Shown here: positions 31,449 to 41,125 of the stretch, piece after piece
How the letters are laid out: each line of letters starts with the position of its first letter
Numbering within the stretch: position 1 is the first letter of the stretch
Assembly (NCBI RefSeq): GCF_009912395.1
Contig: NZ_WNDO01000001.1
Location: 62,001 to 126,000, forward strand
DNA: 64,000 nucleotides
Reading direction: 5' to 3'
DNA from: Luteibacter sp.
GTDB lineage: Bacteria; Pseudomonadota; Gammaproteobacteria; Xanthomonadales; Rhodanobacteraceae
Translations under genes and position numbers: made by a program
Notes under the pieces: generated by a model
The model's input: the letters and a program-made list of their open reading frames with translations, nothing else
The model's database searches: none
What the model was told of the DNA's origin: nothing

Positions 31449-32966
31449 CTAGGCGGCCTTGGGTGCGCCCTCGACGCGTCGGCCCAGCTCTTGCCAGTCG
31501 ACGATCAGTTCGCAACCGCGCTTGGAAGCGTTACGGCCCCATTCGCGCAGCAGCTCCAGCGACGCCTGGTCCACATGCTGCAAGCGATCCATCACGACGC
31601 GCAGGCGGGTATTCGGCGGCACGGCTTCGAGAGTGCGGGCCATGCTCGGCACCTTGAGGAACGTAGCGGAGCCTTCCAGGTGCAGCGTGGCCTGACCGGG
31701 TTCGTCGTGGTGCTTCACGTCCATCTTCAGCTTGGAGGACAGCAGCGCCAGGCGGAACAGCGACAGACCGAAGCCGACGATCACACCGGTGAGCAGGTCG
31801 GTCGCCACGATGGCGACGGTGGTCGCAACGTAGACGGCGGCGGTGCCCTTGCCGTAGGCGGCGAGGTCCTTGATCTGCTTCGGATTGACCATCTTCACGC
31901 CGGTGAACACGAGGATGCCGGCCAGGCACGACACCGGGGTCATGCGCATCAGCCACGGCAGCAGCATCACGAAGGCGAGCAGCCACGCACCCTGGAAGAT
32001 CGTCGCCATGCGCGTGGCGGAACCTGCCTGCACATTGGCGGCGCTGCGCACGATCACGCCGGTCATCGGCAGCGCGCCGAGGAAGCCGCAGATGAGGTTG
32101 CCCACGCCCTGCGCGGTCAGCTCGCGGTCGTAGTTGGTACGCACACCGTCGTGCATGCGATCCACCGCGGCGGCGGAAAGCAGCGTTTCGGCGCTGGCGA
32201 TGAAGGCGAAGGTGGCGGCCGCCACCAGCAGCGTGGCATCGAACAGGCCGAACAGGCTGCCCATGTTCGGCAGGCTTACCGCCGAGAACAGGTTGGCCGG
32301 CACGTCCACGCGCTTCACGTCGAGTGCGCCCAACTGCGCCACGAGGGTCATCGCGACCACCGCAAGCAACGCACCCGGGATGAAGCGCAGCTTCGCGGGG
32401 CGAAGCTTTTCCCAGCCGAGCATGATGCCGATGGTGCCCAGACCGATCAGCAACGCGGCGGGCGCCTGCCCTTCGGCGGCACCGGTCACCGATTCCCACG
32501 CAGCGGCGGGGAGCGCCGCGAAGTTCTCGAGACCGCGAGCCTTGGGAATCGCATCGAGCAACACATGCGACTGCGAAGCAACGATGAGGATGCCGATACC
32601 CGAGAGCATGCCGGCCACGACGGCCGGCGATGTCATACGGAACCACACGCCGACCTTGCACAGGCCAGCCACGATCTGGATCAGGCCGGCAAGGAGCACG
32701 ACGGGACCGAGGGCGGCCACGCCGTGCTCGCGCACCAGTTCGAACACCAGGACCGCCAGGCCCGCCGCCGGGCCGCTGACCTGCAGCGGCGATCCGGCGA
32801 TGGCGCCAACGACGAGACCGCCGACGATACCGGTTATCAGGCCCGCGCTGGGCGGCATGCCCGACGCGATCGCGATACCCATGCACAACGGCAGAGCGAC
32901 AAGAAAAACGACCACCGAACCTAGGAGGTCGCGGCCAAAGAGGCCCTGGGAGAAATAGGTGCGCAT
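31449..32966 (-). CDS. SulP-family inorganic anion transporter
   Basis: 505 aa. About 12-14 hydrophobic segments from residue ~14 to ~410, then a STAS domain (~425-500; RLRVVMDRLQHVDQASLELL). The SulP core is clear: VALPLCMGIAIASGMPPSAGLITG at the N-terminus (seen as LPLCMGIAIASGMPPSAG), GFLGALPMTGVIVRSAANVQAG in the middle. The substrate may be bicarbonate or sulfate. The carbonic anhydrase gene lies 12 bases upstream on the same strand, which favours bicarbonate (inference from gene pairing). Confidence 0.92.
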   Translation of the reverse strand: MRTYFSQGLFGRDLLGSVVVFLVALPLCMGIAIASGMPPSAGLITGIVGGLVVGAIAGSPLQVSGPAAGLAVLVFELVREHGVAALGPVVLLAGLIQIVAGLCKVGVWFRMTSPAVVAGMLSGIGILIVASQSHVLLDAIPKARGLENFAALPAAAWESVTGAAEGQAPAALLIGLGTIGIMLGWEKLRPAKLRFIPGALLAVVAMTLVAQLGALDVKRVDVPANLFSAVSLPNMGSLFGLFDATLLVAAATFAFIASAETLLSAAAVDRMHDGVRTNYDRELTAQGVGNLICGFLGALPMTGVIVRSAANVQAGSATRMATIFQGAWLLAFVMLLPWLMRMTPVSCLAGILVFTGVKMVNPKQIKDLAAYGKGTAAVYVATTVAIVATDLLTGVIVGFGLSLFRLALLSSKLKMDVKHHDEPGQATLHLEGSATFLKVPSMARTLEAVPPNTRLRVVMDRLQHVDQASLELLREWGRNASKRGCELIVDWQELGRRVEGAPKAA

Positions 32967-32978
32967 CGGGGTAAGTCC

Positions 32979-33668
32979 TTAGGCGGCGGAAGCCACCGGC
33001 AGGCGCACGGAGAACCGTGCGTGCGGCGTGGCATCGGGGATTTTGGTGGCATCCGCCTCCAGCGGACGGAAGCGACCCTCGGCGGGGTCGAAGGCGGTGA
33101 TCTCGGTCTTGGCGATGTCGTAGATCCAGCCGTGGATGCGCAGGCTGCCATTGGCCATCGCGGCGGCGACAGCAGGCAGCGTGCGCATGTGCTCAAGCTG
33201 GCCGACCACGTTTTCCTCGGTGAGGTAACGCAAGCCTTCCTCGCCGTGGATCGTCGGGCGGTTCTCGGCAACGACGTAGCGAGCGACATCGGCATGCTTC
33301 AGCCACTGCTCGACCGACGGCTTGCCCTTGAGCGCCGCCGGATTCTGCAGCGCCTTCATCGCACCGCAATCGGAGTGACCGCAGATCACGATGTGCTGCA
33401 CCTTGAGCGCGGTAACCGCGTACTCGATGGCGGCGACGACGCCGCTGACGTGCTGCGCGTACGGCGGCACGATATTGCCAACGTTGCGGTAGACGAACAG
33501 CTCACCCGGCTGCGCACTGAACATCAGTTCAGGCATCACACGCGAGTCGGCGCAGGTGATGAACATGGTGTGCGGGGTCTGTCCGGAAGCCAGGCGCGCG
33601 AAGAGCTCGCGCTGCTCGGTGGTCATTTCACGGCGAAACTGATTGAAACCCTGGATAAGACGTTCCAT
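32979..33668 (-). CDS. can: Beta-carbonic anhydrase
   Basis: 229 aa. Zinc ligands Cys39 (TCADSRVMPE), His98 and Cys101 (ICGHSDCGAM), and the Asp41/Arg43 dyad. YRNVGNIVPPYAQ and the GVVAAIEYAV helix are family features. Interconverts CO2 and bicarbonate in the cytoplasm. Just 12 bases before sulP, so the two probably form one transcript that takes up or balances bicarbonate. Confidence 0.95.
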   Translation of the reverse strand: MERLIQGFNQFRREMTTEQRELFARLASGQTPHTMFITCADSRVMPELMFSAQPGELFVYRNVGNIVPPYAQHVSGVVAAIEYAVTALKVQHIVICGHSDCGAMKALQNPAALKGKPSVEQWLKHADVARYVVAENRPTIHGEEGLRYLTEENVVGQLEHMRTLPAVAAAMANGSLRIHGWIYDIAKTEITAFDPAEGRFRPLEADATKIPDATPHARFSVRLPVASAA

Positions 33669-33807
33669 TGTGGTTCTCTCTCTTTGGGGGAGGATGGGGA
33701 TGCGGACACACGGGCCCGCGAGCGCCCCGGCTCAAGCCGGCACGCGCATGCATCGATGGCACGGGGAAAGGAATGGCCGTCGCGGACGCGACGACGCACC
33801 GGATCGA

Positions 33808-34161
33808 TCAGACGATCGGAGGACGGTGGTCCTGGCGGGGATGATGCGCGTGCGGCGGAGGCACGAGGTCGACAGGACGCGGGGTGACGCCGCGCGGCAC
33901 GTTCATCACGTACTCGGGCGGAACGTCGAAGGTGTCGTCGAGGTTGTAGCTGTTGTCTTCGAGCGAGGGAACCTGGCCCGATGAATCGTCGTCCGCAGCA
34001 AACATGCCACTCATGTCATGGGAGACATGCTCCATGACGACGACATCGTCGTGCGTGACGCAAGGGTTCGCCTGCACCGCGCCGCACGCGACGAACATCG
34101 CCACCAGCACGAACATCGTGCTGAGGAAACGGCGCATAACGGTGGCGAAGGGGATACCCAT
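33808..34161 (-). CDS. Small secreted protein of unknown function
   Basis: 117 aa from ATG 34161, or 109 from ATG 34137. Signal-like hydrophobic segment LSTMFVLVAMFVACGAVQA, then an acidic region (HDDVVVMEHVSHDMSGMFAA, LEDNSYNLDDTFDVPPEYV) and a His/Pro-rich C-terminus (PPPHAHHPRQDHRPP) that may bind metal. No family recognised and no strong ribosome site, so start is uncertain. The open frame continues far upstream without coding character. Confidence 0.55.
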   Translation of the reverse strand: MGIPFATVMRRFLSTMFVLVAMFVACGAVQANPCVTHDDVVVMEHVSHDMSGMFAADDDSSGQVPSLEDNSYNLDDTFDVPPEYVMNVPRGVTPRPVDLVPPPHAHHPRQDHRPPIV

Positions 34162-34441
34162 GACGGCCGAACCTACCCAGCGCCCTGGTACCTTGCAAGC
34201 GCTGCGATGCAACAGATTCAGGTTTTGCGCCATTTCACATGCCAAACCGTGATAAATGCCCGTTTGTCGCAGGTACCCGGCGGCAAAAACAGTGGGAATC
34301 CGTTCACATTCTGGCTTCGCAAGCCCCCTGACGCGGTGAGACGATTCGCAGCCAGAGGACAAAAGCCAGGCAAAAGCAGGCCCCACCATCATCCCGGCAC
34401 GCCGGCCCATCCCTCCACCCGCACCGAATCGAGCCACCTCC

Positions 34442-35107
34442 ATGCATATCCTCCTGATGGAAGACGACACTGAACTGGGCGAAGCGATCAAGCACGCGCT
34501 GGAGCACCAGTCCTATGCCGTCACCTGGCTGACCGACGGACGCCAGGGCATGGCGGCCCTGGCGGACGGCTCGATCGACCTGGTTCTTCTCGACCTCGGC
34601 CTGCCCGGCAAGGACGGCTTGGAGGTGCTGGCAGAGGCCCGGCGGGGCGGCGTGAAGACGCCGGTGCTGGTGATGACCGCCCGCGACGCGCTGGAAGCGA
34701 GGATCCGCGGCCTCGACCTGGGCGCGGACGATTACCTCGTGAAGCCCTTCCACCTGGGCGAGCTGGCAGCCCGCATCCGCTCGCTGACCCGCCGCGCCCA
34801 GGGTCTCGTGGACAATCGCGTGGAAGTCGGCGGCCTCCGGCTCGACCTCGCCACCATGGAAGTGGAGTTCCGCGAGCAGCGCGTCACCCTCACCCGCCGC
34901 GAATTCGCCGTGTTGCGCACCCTCATGGAGCGCGCCGGCCGCATCGTCCGCCGTGAAAGCCTGGAAGGTTCGGTCTACGGCTTCGACACCATCGTGGATC
35001 GCAACGCCATCGAGGTGCAGGTGCACTGGCTGCGCCGCAAGCTCAGCCCGGAAGTGATCCACACCGTACGTGGCATCGGCTACATGATCCCGAGGGATCC
35101 CCAATGA
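34442..35107 (+). CDS. OmpR/PhoB-type response regulator
   Basis: 221 aa. Receiver domain: EDD acidic pocket at 7-9, phosphoacceptor Asp51 in VLLDLGLPGKDG, VLVMTARD, and Lys in DDYLVKPFHLGEL. C-terminal winged-helix TLTRREFAVLRTLMER with VQVHWLRRKL and HTVRGIGYMI. Closest by pattern to the QseB/PmrA/TctD branch. Stop overlaps the histidine kinase ATG by 4 bases. The RND pump downstream is a natural candidate target (inference). Confidence 0.93.
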   Translation: MHILLMEDDTELGEAIKHALEHQSYAVTWLTDGRQGMAALADGSIDLVLLDLGLPGKDGLEVLAEARRGGVKTPVLVMTARDALEARIRGLDLGADDYLVKPFHLGELAARIRSLTRRAQGLVDNRVEVGGLRLDLATMEVEFREQRVTLTRREFAVLRTLMERAGRIVRRESLEGSVYGFDTIVDRNAIEVQVHWLRRKLSPEVIHTVRGIGYMIPRDPQ

Positions 35108-36522
35108 AGACGATGAGCCTGCGCTCGCGCCTGACCTGGCTCATCATCGCCGTCATGGTGGTGGTGCTGATTCCCCTCGGCGCCATCAGCTACCAGCGCG
35201 AGCAGCGGGAGATGGGCCAGTTGCTCGACGGACGCCTCGCCCAGGCCGGCCGCACACTGGGCACACTGATCGCTCACGGCCAGGACGGCTACGTATCGCA
35301 GGAGCAACCCCGGGACATCGCCCTGCCCGAGGAGGCCCGGCGCGGCAGCGTGCTCGTGCCCGTCCACCCCCGCAACTACGAGCCCGAGGTGGGCTTTCAG
35401 GCCTACGACCCCGAAGGCCGAATGATCGCCGCCACCGCGAACCTCGCCGACCTGCCCCCGCCCACCGCGGCGGAACGCGGCTTCAGCGACCTGGACCACG
35501 ACGGTTCGCGCTGGCGCATCTTCACGCTGAAGAACCGCTACAACCTGGTAATCCGCATCGGCGAGCGCTACGACAACCGCCGGGACATCACGCGCGGCCT
35601 CGTGCTGGAGCACACGCTGCCCCTCGTCATCGGGCTGCCCCTGCTCGCGATCCTCGTCAGCCTGGCGGTCAAGCAGGGCTTGCACCCCCTCGACCTGCTC
35701 ACGCGCCTGCTCGCCAAGCGCACGCCCGGCAGCCGAAAGCCCATCGCCCTGGATCGCACCCCCGACGAGATCAAGCCCCTCATCGTGACGCTGAACCAGC
35801 AGCTTGAGCGACTGGAAGACGCGATCGAGCGCGAACACCGCTTCGCCAGCGATGTGGCGCATGAGCTGCGCACGCCCCTGGCGGCGACCATGATCCACCT
35901 GGAAAGCGCGCTGATCGCCGACGATCCGGACGAAGTCCAGTACACCCTGAAGAACGCGCGCCGCAGCCTCGGACGACTGGGGCGGCGGATTGAGCAAATC
36001 CTGGCCATCGCCCGCCTTGAAGCCGGCGCGGCCTCGCAGCACCGCATGCCCCTGGACCTGGTGCTCATCGCGACGGAGGTCGTCGAAGAGCTAGCGCCAG
36101 TGATCGCCGAAAAGGACATCTCCCTCAGCCTCAACCATGACGAGCCCGAACTGCGCGTGGCGGGCCACGAAGTGGCGCTGACCGCCATGTTCCGCAACCT
36201 CATCGAAAACGCCTTGCGATACACCCCCGAACGCGGGCAGGTGGACATCGACATCGCACGCGTCGACGGCAGGGCCGTGATCGATGTCCGTGACGATGGC
36301 CCCGGCATTCCTGCCGAGCGCCGCGAGGCGGCCTTTCGTCGCTTCCACCGCGAGACGGAGGCCGGCGCCACCGGATTCGGCCTGGGCCTGAGCATCGTCC
36401 AGCGCGCAGTGGAGCTCCACGATGCGCGTATCGACCTGCTGGAAGCCCCCGGCGGTCATGGTTTGCAGGCGCATATCGTGATGGACGCCCTGCCCCCGCC
36501 CAGCCCGGGAACGGTCGCCTGA
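35104..36522 (+). CDS. Sensor histidine kinase (QseC/TctE type)
   Basis: 472 aa. Two membrane helices (~9-28 and ~178-197) flank a ~150-residue periplasmic sensor. A HAMP-like linker is followed by the H-box FASDVAHELRTPLA, N-box FRNLIENALRYTP, G1 VRDDGPGIP and G2 GFGLGLSIV. Catalytically complete. Partner of the response regulator upstream (4-base overlap). Signal unknown. Confidence 0.93.
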   Translation: MKTMSLRSRLTWLIIAVMVVVLIPLGAISYQREQREMGQLLDGRLAQAGRTLGTLIAHGQDGYVSQEQPRDIALPEEARRGSVLVPVHPRNYEPEVGFQAYDPEGRMIAATANLADLPPPTAAERGFSDLDHDGSRWRIFTLKNRYNLVIRIGERYDNRRDITRGLVLEHTLPLVIGLPLLAILVSLAVKQGLHPLDLLTRLLAKRTPGSRKPIALDRTPDEIKPLIVTLNQQLERLEDAIEREHRFASDVAHELRTPLAATMIHLESALIADDPDEVQYTLKNARRSLGRLGRRIEQILAIARLEAGAASQHRMPLDLVLIATEVVEELAPVIAEKDISLSLNHDEPELRVAGHEVALTAMFRNLIENALRYTPERGQVDIDIARVDGRAVIDVRDDGPGIPAERREAAFRRFHRETEAGATGFGLGLSIVQRAVELHDARIDLLEAPGGHGLQAHIVMDALPPPSPGTVA

Positions 36523-36711
36523 CGCAGGCGGCGGGAGGCTTTTCCCGCCCAAAAGATTTCCACAAGCATCGACGCCGATGATGCGCATGGGCGCTTCTGC
36601 CCGAGGCAAAGCCGAGCGTTATCCGTCGATGAAACCCCAAGCGCCCGAACGGCGTGCCGACCGTCATCCGCACGTCACATTCCCCGCCCTGAACGCCCCG
36701 GAGCGCCTGCC

Positions 36712-39700
36712 ATGCTAGCGCTCGTCCGCATCGCGCTTTCGCGCCCGTACACGTTCATCGTGCTGGCCCTGCTGATCCTCATCGCCGGACCGCTGGCCGC
36801 CCTGCGCACGTCCACCGATATCTTCCCCAACATCGGCATCCCGGTGATCAGCGTCGTGTGGACCTACAACGGCCTGCCGCCCGACCAGATGTCCGGTCGC
36901 GTGATCTACTACTACGAGCGCCAGCTCACCACGTCGGTGAACGACATCGAGCACATCGAGTCGCAGTCGCTGCCGGGCGTGGGCATCGTGAAGATCTTCT
37001 TCCAGCCCGGCGTCGACATCCGCACGGCCACCGCGCAGGTCACCTCGATCTCGCAGACGGTGGTCAAGCAGATGCCGCCGGGCATCACGCCGCCGCTGAT
37101 CCTCAACTACAACGCCTCCACGGTGCCCGTGCTGCAGATGGCGCTGTCGAGCAACAAGCTGTCCGAGGCGACGATCCGCGACATCGCGCAGAACTTCATG
37201 CGCCCGACGCTGATCTCCGTGCCCGGCGTCGCGATCCCGACGCCCTACGGCGGCAAGCAGAAGCAGGTGACGCTCGACCTCAACCCGCGCGCGCTTGCGG
37301 CCAAGGGTTTGTCCGCGCAGGACGTCGGCAACGCGCTCAGCGCGCAGAACCAGATCATTCCCGTGGGCACGGCGAAGATCGGCACCTACGAGTACCACGT
37401 CCAGCTCAACAACAGCCCCACGGCGATCGACGAGCTGAACAACCTGCCGATCAAGACCGTCAACGGCGCCACCATCACCATCGGCGACGTGGCCCACGTG
37501 CGCGACGGCGCGCCACCGCAGAACAACGTGGTACGCATGGACGGCAAGCGCGCGGTACTCATGCCGGCCCTGAAGAACGGCAATGCCTCCACCCTCGACG
37601 TGGTGGCCGGCATCAAGAAGCTGTTGCCACTGATCCAGGAAACCCAGCCGAAATCGCTCAAGATGAACCTGCTGAGCGACCAGTCCATCTTCGTGAAGTC
37701 GGCGGTGGCCTCGGTGGCCCGCGAGGGTGTCATCGCCGCGGCACTCACCTCGGTGATGATCCTGCTGTTCCTCGGCAGCTGGCGTTCGACGGTGATCATC
37801 GCGCTGTCGATTCCGTTGTCGATCCTGTCCGCCATTGCCCTGCTCTCAGTGTTCGGGCAAACGTTGAACGTCATGACGCTGGGTGGTCTGGCGCTCGCGG
37901 TGGGCATCCTGGTCGACGATGCCACGGTGACCATCGAGAACATCAACTGGCACCTGGAACAGGGCAAGTCGGTGATGACCGCGATCATGGATGGCGCGAA
38001 GCAGATCGTGACGCCCGCCTTCGTCTCGCTGCTGTGCATCTGCATCGTGTTCGTGCCGATGTTCATGCTCAACGGCATCGCCGGCTTCCTGTTCCGCCCG
38101 ATGGCGCTGGCCGTGATCTTCGCGATGGTCTCGTCGTTCATCCTATCGCGCACCCTGGTGCCGACGCTGGCGATGTTCCTGCTCAAGCCGCACCACGTCG
38201 AACAGGGCTCGGGTGGCCATCCGGAAGATCCGTACATCAACCATCACGAAGGCGACCAGCACGCTCGCCGCAAGCCAGCGGTGATCCGCGCGCTGGTGGC
38301 GTTCCAGCTCGGTTTCGAGCACCGCTTCACCCGTATCCGCGACGGTTACTACGCCATCCTCGGCGTGGCCCTGGAGAACCGCAAAAGCTTCATCGTCGGC
38401 TTCCTCGCCTTCGTGCTGGCCTCGTTCGCCCTGCTGCCGGCACTCGGTCGCGACTTCTTTCCGGCCATCGATTCCGAGTCGATCTCCATGCATGTACGCG
38501 CCCCCATGGGTACCCGCGTGGAGGAAACGGCGGCCGAGTTCGACCGCATCGAGGCCGCCATCCGCAAGATCGTCCCGCCCGACCAGCTCGAGACGATCAT
38601 CGACAACATCGGCCTGCCGCTCAGCGGCGTGAACCTGGTGTACAGCAGCAGCGGCACCATCGGTCCGCAGGACGGCGACATCCAGATCGCATTGAAGGAA
38701 GGCCATCGCCCCAGCGCCGACTTCATCAAGACGATGCGCGAGACCTTGCCGCGCCAGTTCCCCGGCACGCAGTTCGCCTTCCTGCCCGCGGACATGACCA
38801 GCCAGATCCTCAACTTCGGTGCGCCGGCGCCGCTGGACGTCTCCATCGCCGGTCGCGACCGCGCAGGCAACGAAGCCTACGCCGAGGCGATCATGAAGGA
38901 GATGCGCAAGATCCCCGGCATCGTCGACGTGCGTCTCCAGCAAAGCTCCAGCTATCCGCAGCTCAACGTCTCGGTGAACCGCGTACGCGCCGACGGCCTG
39001 GGCATCACGGAACGCGATGTCACCAACAGCATGGTCGCGTCGCTGGCCGGCAGCTCGCAGGTGGCCCCCGCGTTCTGGCTGAATCCGAAGAACGGCGTTT
39101 CGTACGCCATCGTGGCAGCGACACCGCAATACCTCATGGATTCGATGGCCGATCTGCGCGCGCTGCCGGTCACCTCGTCCAGCGACCGTGCCACGCAGAT
39201 CCTTGGCGGCATCGCCTCGTTCAAGCGCGGCCCCAGCGACGCCGTGGTCTCGCACTACAACATCATGCCGGCCTACGACATCTACGCATCGATCCAGGGC
39301 CGTGATCTCGGCGGCGTTTCGCACGACGTACAGGCGGTGCTGGATCACTTCCAGGCCACTCGCCCGAAGGGCACCCTGGTCAGCCTGCACGGCCAGGTCG
39401 GCACGATGAACGAAGCCTTCAGCGGCCTGCTGTTCGGCCTGGTCGGCGCCGTGTTGCTGATCTACCTGCTGATCGTCGTGAACTTCCAGTCGTGGCTGGA
39501 CCCGTTCGTGATCATCACCGCACTGCCCGCCGCGCTGGCCGGCATCGTCTGGATGCTGTTCCTCACCCATACGAGCCTGTCGGTGCCCGCGTTGACCGGC
39601 GCGATCATGTGCATGGGTGTGGCGACGGCGAACTCGATCCTTGTGGTGAGCTTCTGCCGCGAACGCCTCGCCGAACACGGCGACGGCATGAAGGCGGCGC

Positions 39701-39948
39701 TCGAAGCCGGTTTCACCCGTTTCCGTCCCGTCTGCATGACTGCGCTGGCGATGGTCATCGGCATGCTGCCGATGGCGCTCAGCCAGGAACAGAACTCCCC
39801 GCTCGGTCGCGCCGTGATCGGCGGCCTCATCTTCGCCACCTTTGCCACGCTGCTCTTCGTGCCGGTGATCTTCTCGATCGTGCACGGCCGCACCGCGCCC
39901 GCCCCTTCTGACCAACGCCTTATCGGAGACGAACCTCATGTCGCATGA
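36712..39948 (+). CDS. RND efflux transporter permease subunit
   Basis: 1078 aa, HAE1-length. Twelve-helix RND layout with two large periplasmic loops; TM4 contains GILVDDATVTIENI with the paired aspartates of the proton relay. TM10 reads GVATANSILVVSF, where AcrB has SAKNAILIVEF, so the relay lysine is replaced. A cytoplasmic insertion at ~493-527 is rich in His, Glu and Asp (PHHVEQGSGGHPEDPYINHH), unusual and possibly metal-binding. Operon order pump - adaptor - outer membrane factor, reversed from the acrAB order. Stop overlaps the adaptor ATG by 11 bases. Confidence 0.93.
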   Translation: MLALVRIALSRPYTFIVLALLILIAGPLAALRTSTDIFPNIGIPVISVVWTYNGLPPDQMSGRVIYYYERQLTTSVNDIEHIESQSLPGVGIVKIFFQPGVDIRTATAQVTSISQTVVKQMPPGITPPLILNYNASTVPVLQMALSSNKLSEATIRDIAQNFMRPTLISVPGVAIPTPYGGKQKQVTLDLNPRALAAKGLSAQDVGNALSAQNQIIPVGTAKIGTYEYHVQLNNSPTAIDELNNLPIKTVNGATITIGDVAHVRDGAPPQNNVVRMDGKRAVLMPALKNGNASTLDVVAGIKKLLPLIQETQPKSLKMNLLSDQSIFVKSAVASVAREGVIAAALTSVMILLFLGSWRSTVIIALSIPLSILSAIALLSVFGQTLNVMTLGGLALAVGILVDDATVTIENINWHLEQGKSVMTAIMDGAKQIVTPAFVSLLCICIVFVPMFMLNGIAGFLFRPMALAVIFAMVSSFILSRTLVPTLAMFLLKPHHVEQGSGGHPEDPYINHHEGDQHARRKPAVIRALVAFQLGFEHRFTRIRDGYYAILGVALENRKSFIVGFLAFVLASFALLPALGRDFFPAIDSESISMHVRAPMGTRVEETAAEFDRIEAAIRKIVPPDQLETIIDNIGLPLSGVNLVYSSSGTIGPQDGDIQIALKEGHRPSADFIKTMRETLPRQFPGTQFAFLPADMTSQILNFGAPAPLDVSIAGRDRAGNEAYAEAIMKEMRKIPGIVDVRLQQSSSYPQLNVSVNRVRADGLGITERDVTNSMVASLAGSSQVAPAFWLNPKNGVSYAIVAATPQYLMDSMADLRALPVTSSSDRATQILGGIASFKRGPSDAVVSHYNIMPAYDIYASIQGRDLGGVSHDVQAVLDHFQATRPKGTLVSLHGQVGTMNEAFSGLLFGLVGAVLLIYLLIVVNFQSWLDPFVIITALPAALAGIVWMLFLTHTSLSVPALTGAIMCMGVATANSILVVSFCRERLAEHGDGMKAALEAGFTRFRPVCMTALAMVIGMLPMALSQEQNSPLGRAVIGGLIFATFATLLFVPVIFSIVHGRTAPAPSDQRLIGDEPHVA

Positions 39949-41125
39949 AGCCACCAACGCGATGCCGGGACGGCCGCCCCGCCTGCGGCTGGCCATTGCC
40001 ATCGGCTTGGGCCTCGCCGTCGTCGCCGTCGTCGCCGGGCTGTCCCTGCGCACCGTCGAATCGCATGAACTGACCCACTGGACCGACGCGCAGCTGACCC
40101 CCACCGTGGACGTCATTGCCGCGTCGCAGCTTGCGGGCGGCCAGGGCCTCACCCTGCCGGGCCACCTCGACGCATGGATCAGTACGCCGATCCATGCCCG
40201 CGTGGGCGGCTACCTCAAGAAATGGAACGTGGACATCGGCGACAAAGTGAAGGCGGGCCAAGTGCTCGCCATCATCGACACACCGGAGCTCGACCAGCAG
40301 TTCGAACAGGCCAAGGCGGAGCTGGTGCGTGCACAGGCCAACGTCCGCCTTGCCGAAACCACCGCCTCGCGCTGGCAGAACCTGCTGGATTCGCGCTCGG
40401 TGTCCAAGCAGGAAGCCGACGAGAAGGCCAGCGAAGCGGAGACCGCGCGCGCGAACGTGCTGGCCGCGAAGGCCGACGTCGACCGCCTGGCCGCACTCGA
40501 ATCCTTCAAGCAGATCGTCGCCCCGTTCGACGGCACCGTCACGGCGCGCAACACCGACATCGGCGACCTGGTCACGGCCAACAACGACAGCGGTCGGCCA
40601 CTGTTCGCGGTCGCTGACACCAGCAAGATGCGCCTGTATACCGAGGTGCCGCAGAGCTACGCGGCGGCCGTACGCTCCGGCATGAAGGTGAAGATGCTCG
40701 TGCTCGGTCATGGCGGCGAGACGGTCGAAGGCACATTGATCGGCAGCTCCAGCGCGATCGATCGCTCGTCCGGCACCCTGCGCGCGCAATTCGAGGTGGA
40801 AAACCCGCGCCACGACCTGCTCCCCGGCGACTTCGCCGAGGTGCAGCTCTCGCTCACCCCCGACCCGAACACCGTGACCGTGCCTGCCACCACGCTGCTG
40901 TTCCGCGCGGCCGGCCCGCAGATCGCCGTCGTCGGCAAGGACAATCACGTGGTGCTGCGTGACGTGCATATCGCGCTCGACCTCGGCGACAAGCTGGAGA
41001 TCGACCACGGCCTGCAACCGGGCGACCGAATCGTCGATCACCCGTCCGACTCCCTCGCGCAGGGTGACCTCGTCCAGATCGCCACGCCCGTCGCCCAAGA
41101 GGCTCCCCATGCCAAGCAAGCGTGA
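39938..41125 (+). CDS. RND efflux periplasmic adaptor subunit
   Basis: 395 aa HlyD/MFP protein. One N-terminal membrane anchor (RLAIAIGLGLAVVAVVAGLSL), no lipobox. Biotinyl-lipoyl half-motif VGGYLKKWNVDIGDKVKAGQ, coiled-coil hairpin ~125-190 (ELDQQFEQAKAELVRAQANV), and the second lipoyl half IVAPFDGTVTARNTDIGDLV. Joins the inner-membrane pump to the outer membrane channel. Starts inside the pump gene's end and overlaps the next gene. Confidence 0.94.
   Translation: MSHEATNAMPGRPPRLRLAIAIGLGLAVVAVVAGLSLRTVESHELTHWTDAQLTPTVDVIAASQLAGGQGLTLPGHLDAWISTPIHARVGGYLKKWNVDIGDKVKAGQVLAIIDTPELDQQFEQAKAELVRAQANVRLAETTASRWQNLLDSRSVSKQEADEKASEAETARANVLAAKADVDRLAALESFKQIVAPFDGTVTARNTDIGDLVTANNDSGRPLFAVADTSKMRLYTEVPQSYAAAVRSGMKVKMLVLGHGGETVEGTLIGSSSAIDRSSGTLRAQFEVENPRHDLLPGDFAEVQLSLTPDPNTVTVPATTLLFRAAGPQIAVVGKDNHVVLRDVHIALDLGDKLEIDHGLQPGDRIVDHPSDSLAQGDLVQIATPVAQEAPHAKQA

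Noticed and set aside
33808-34491. 227-codon frame for the small secreted protein
   Set aside because: The first ~110 codons lack coding character or a ribosome site; the signal peptide begins near 34137-34161.
36530-36549. Terminator between the histidine kinase and the RND pump
   Set aside because: A GGCGGGA/TCCCGCC stem exists but no T-run follows; too weak to list as a terminator.
36858-39305. 815-codon frame overlapping the RND pump in another frame
   Set aside because: Arg/Pro/His-rich shadow frame; pump motifs are all in the other frame.
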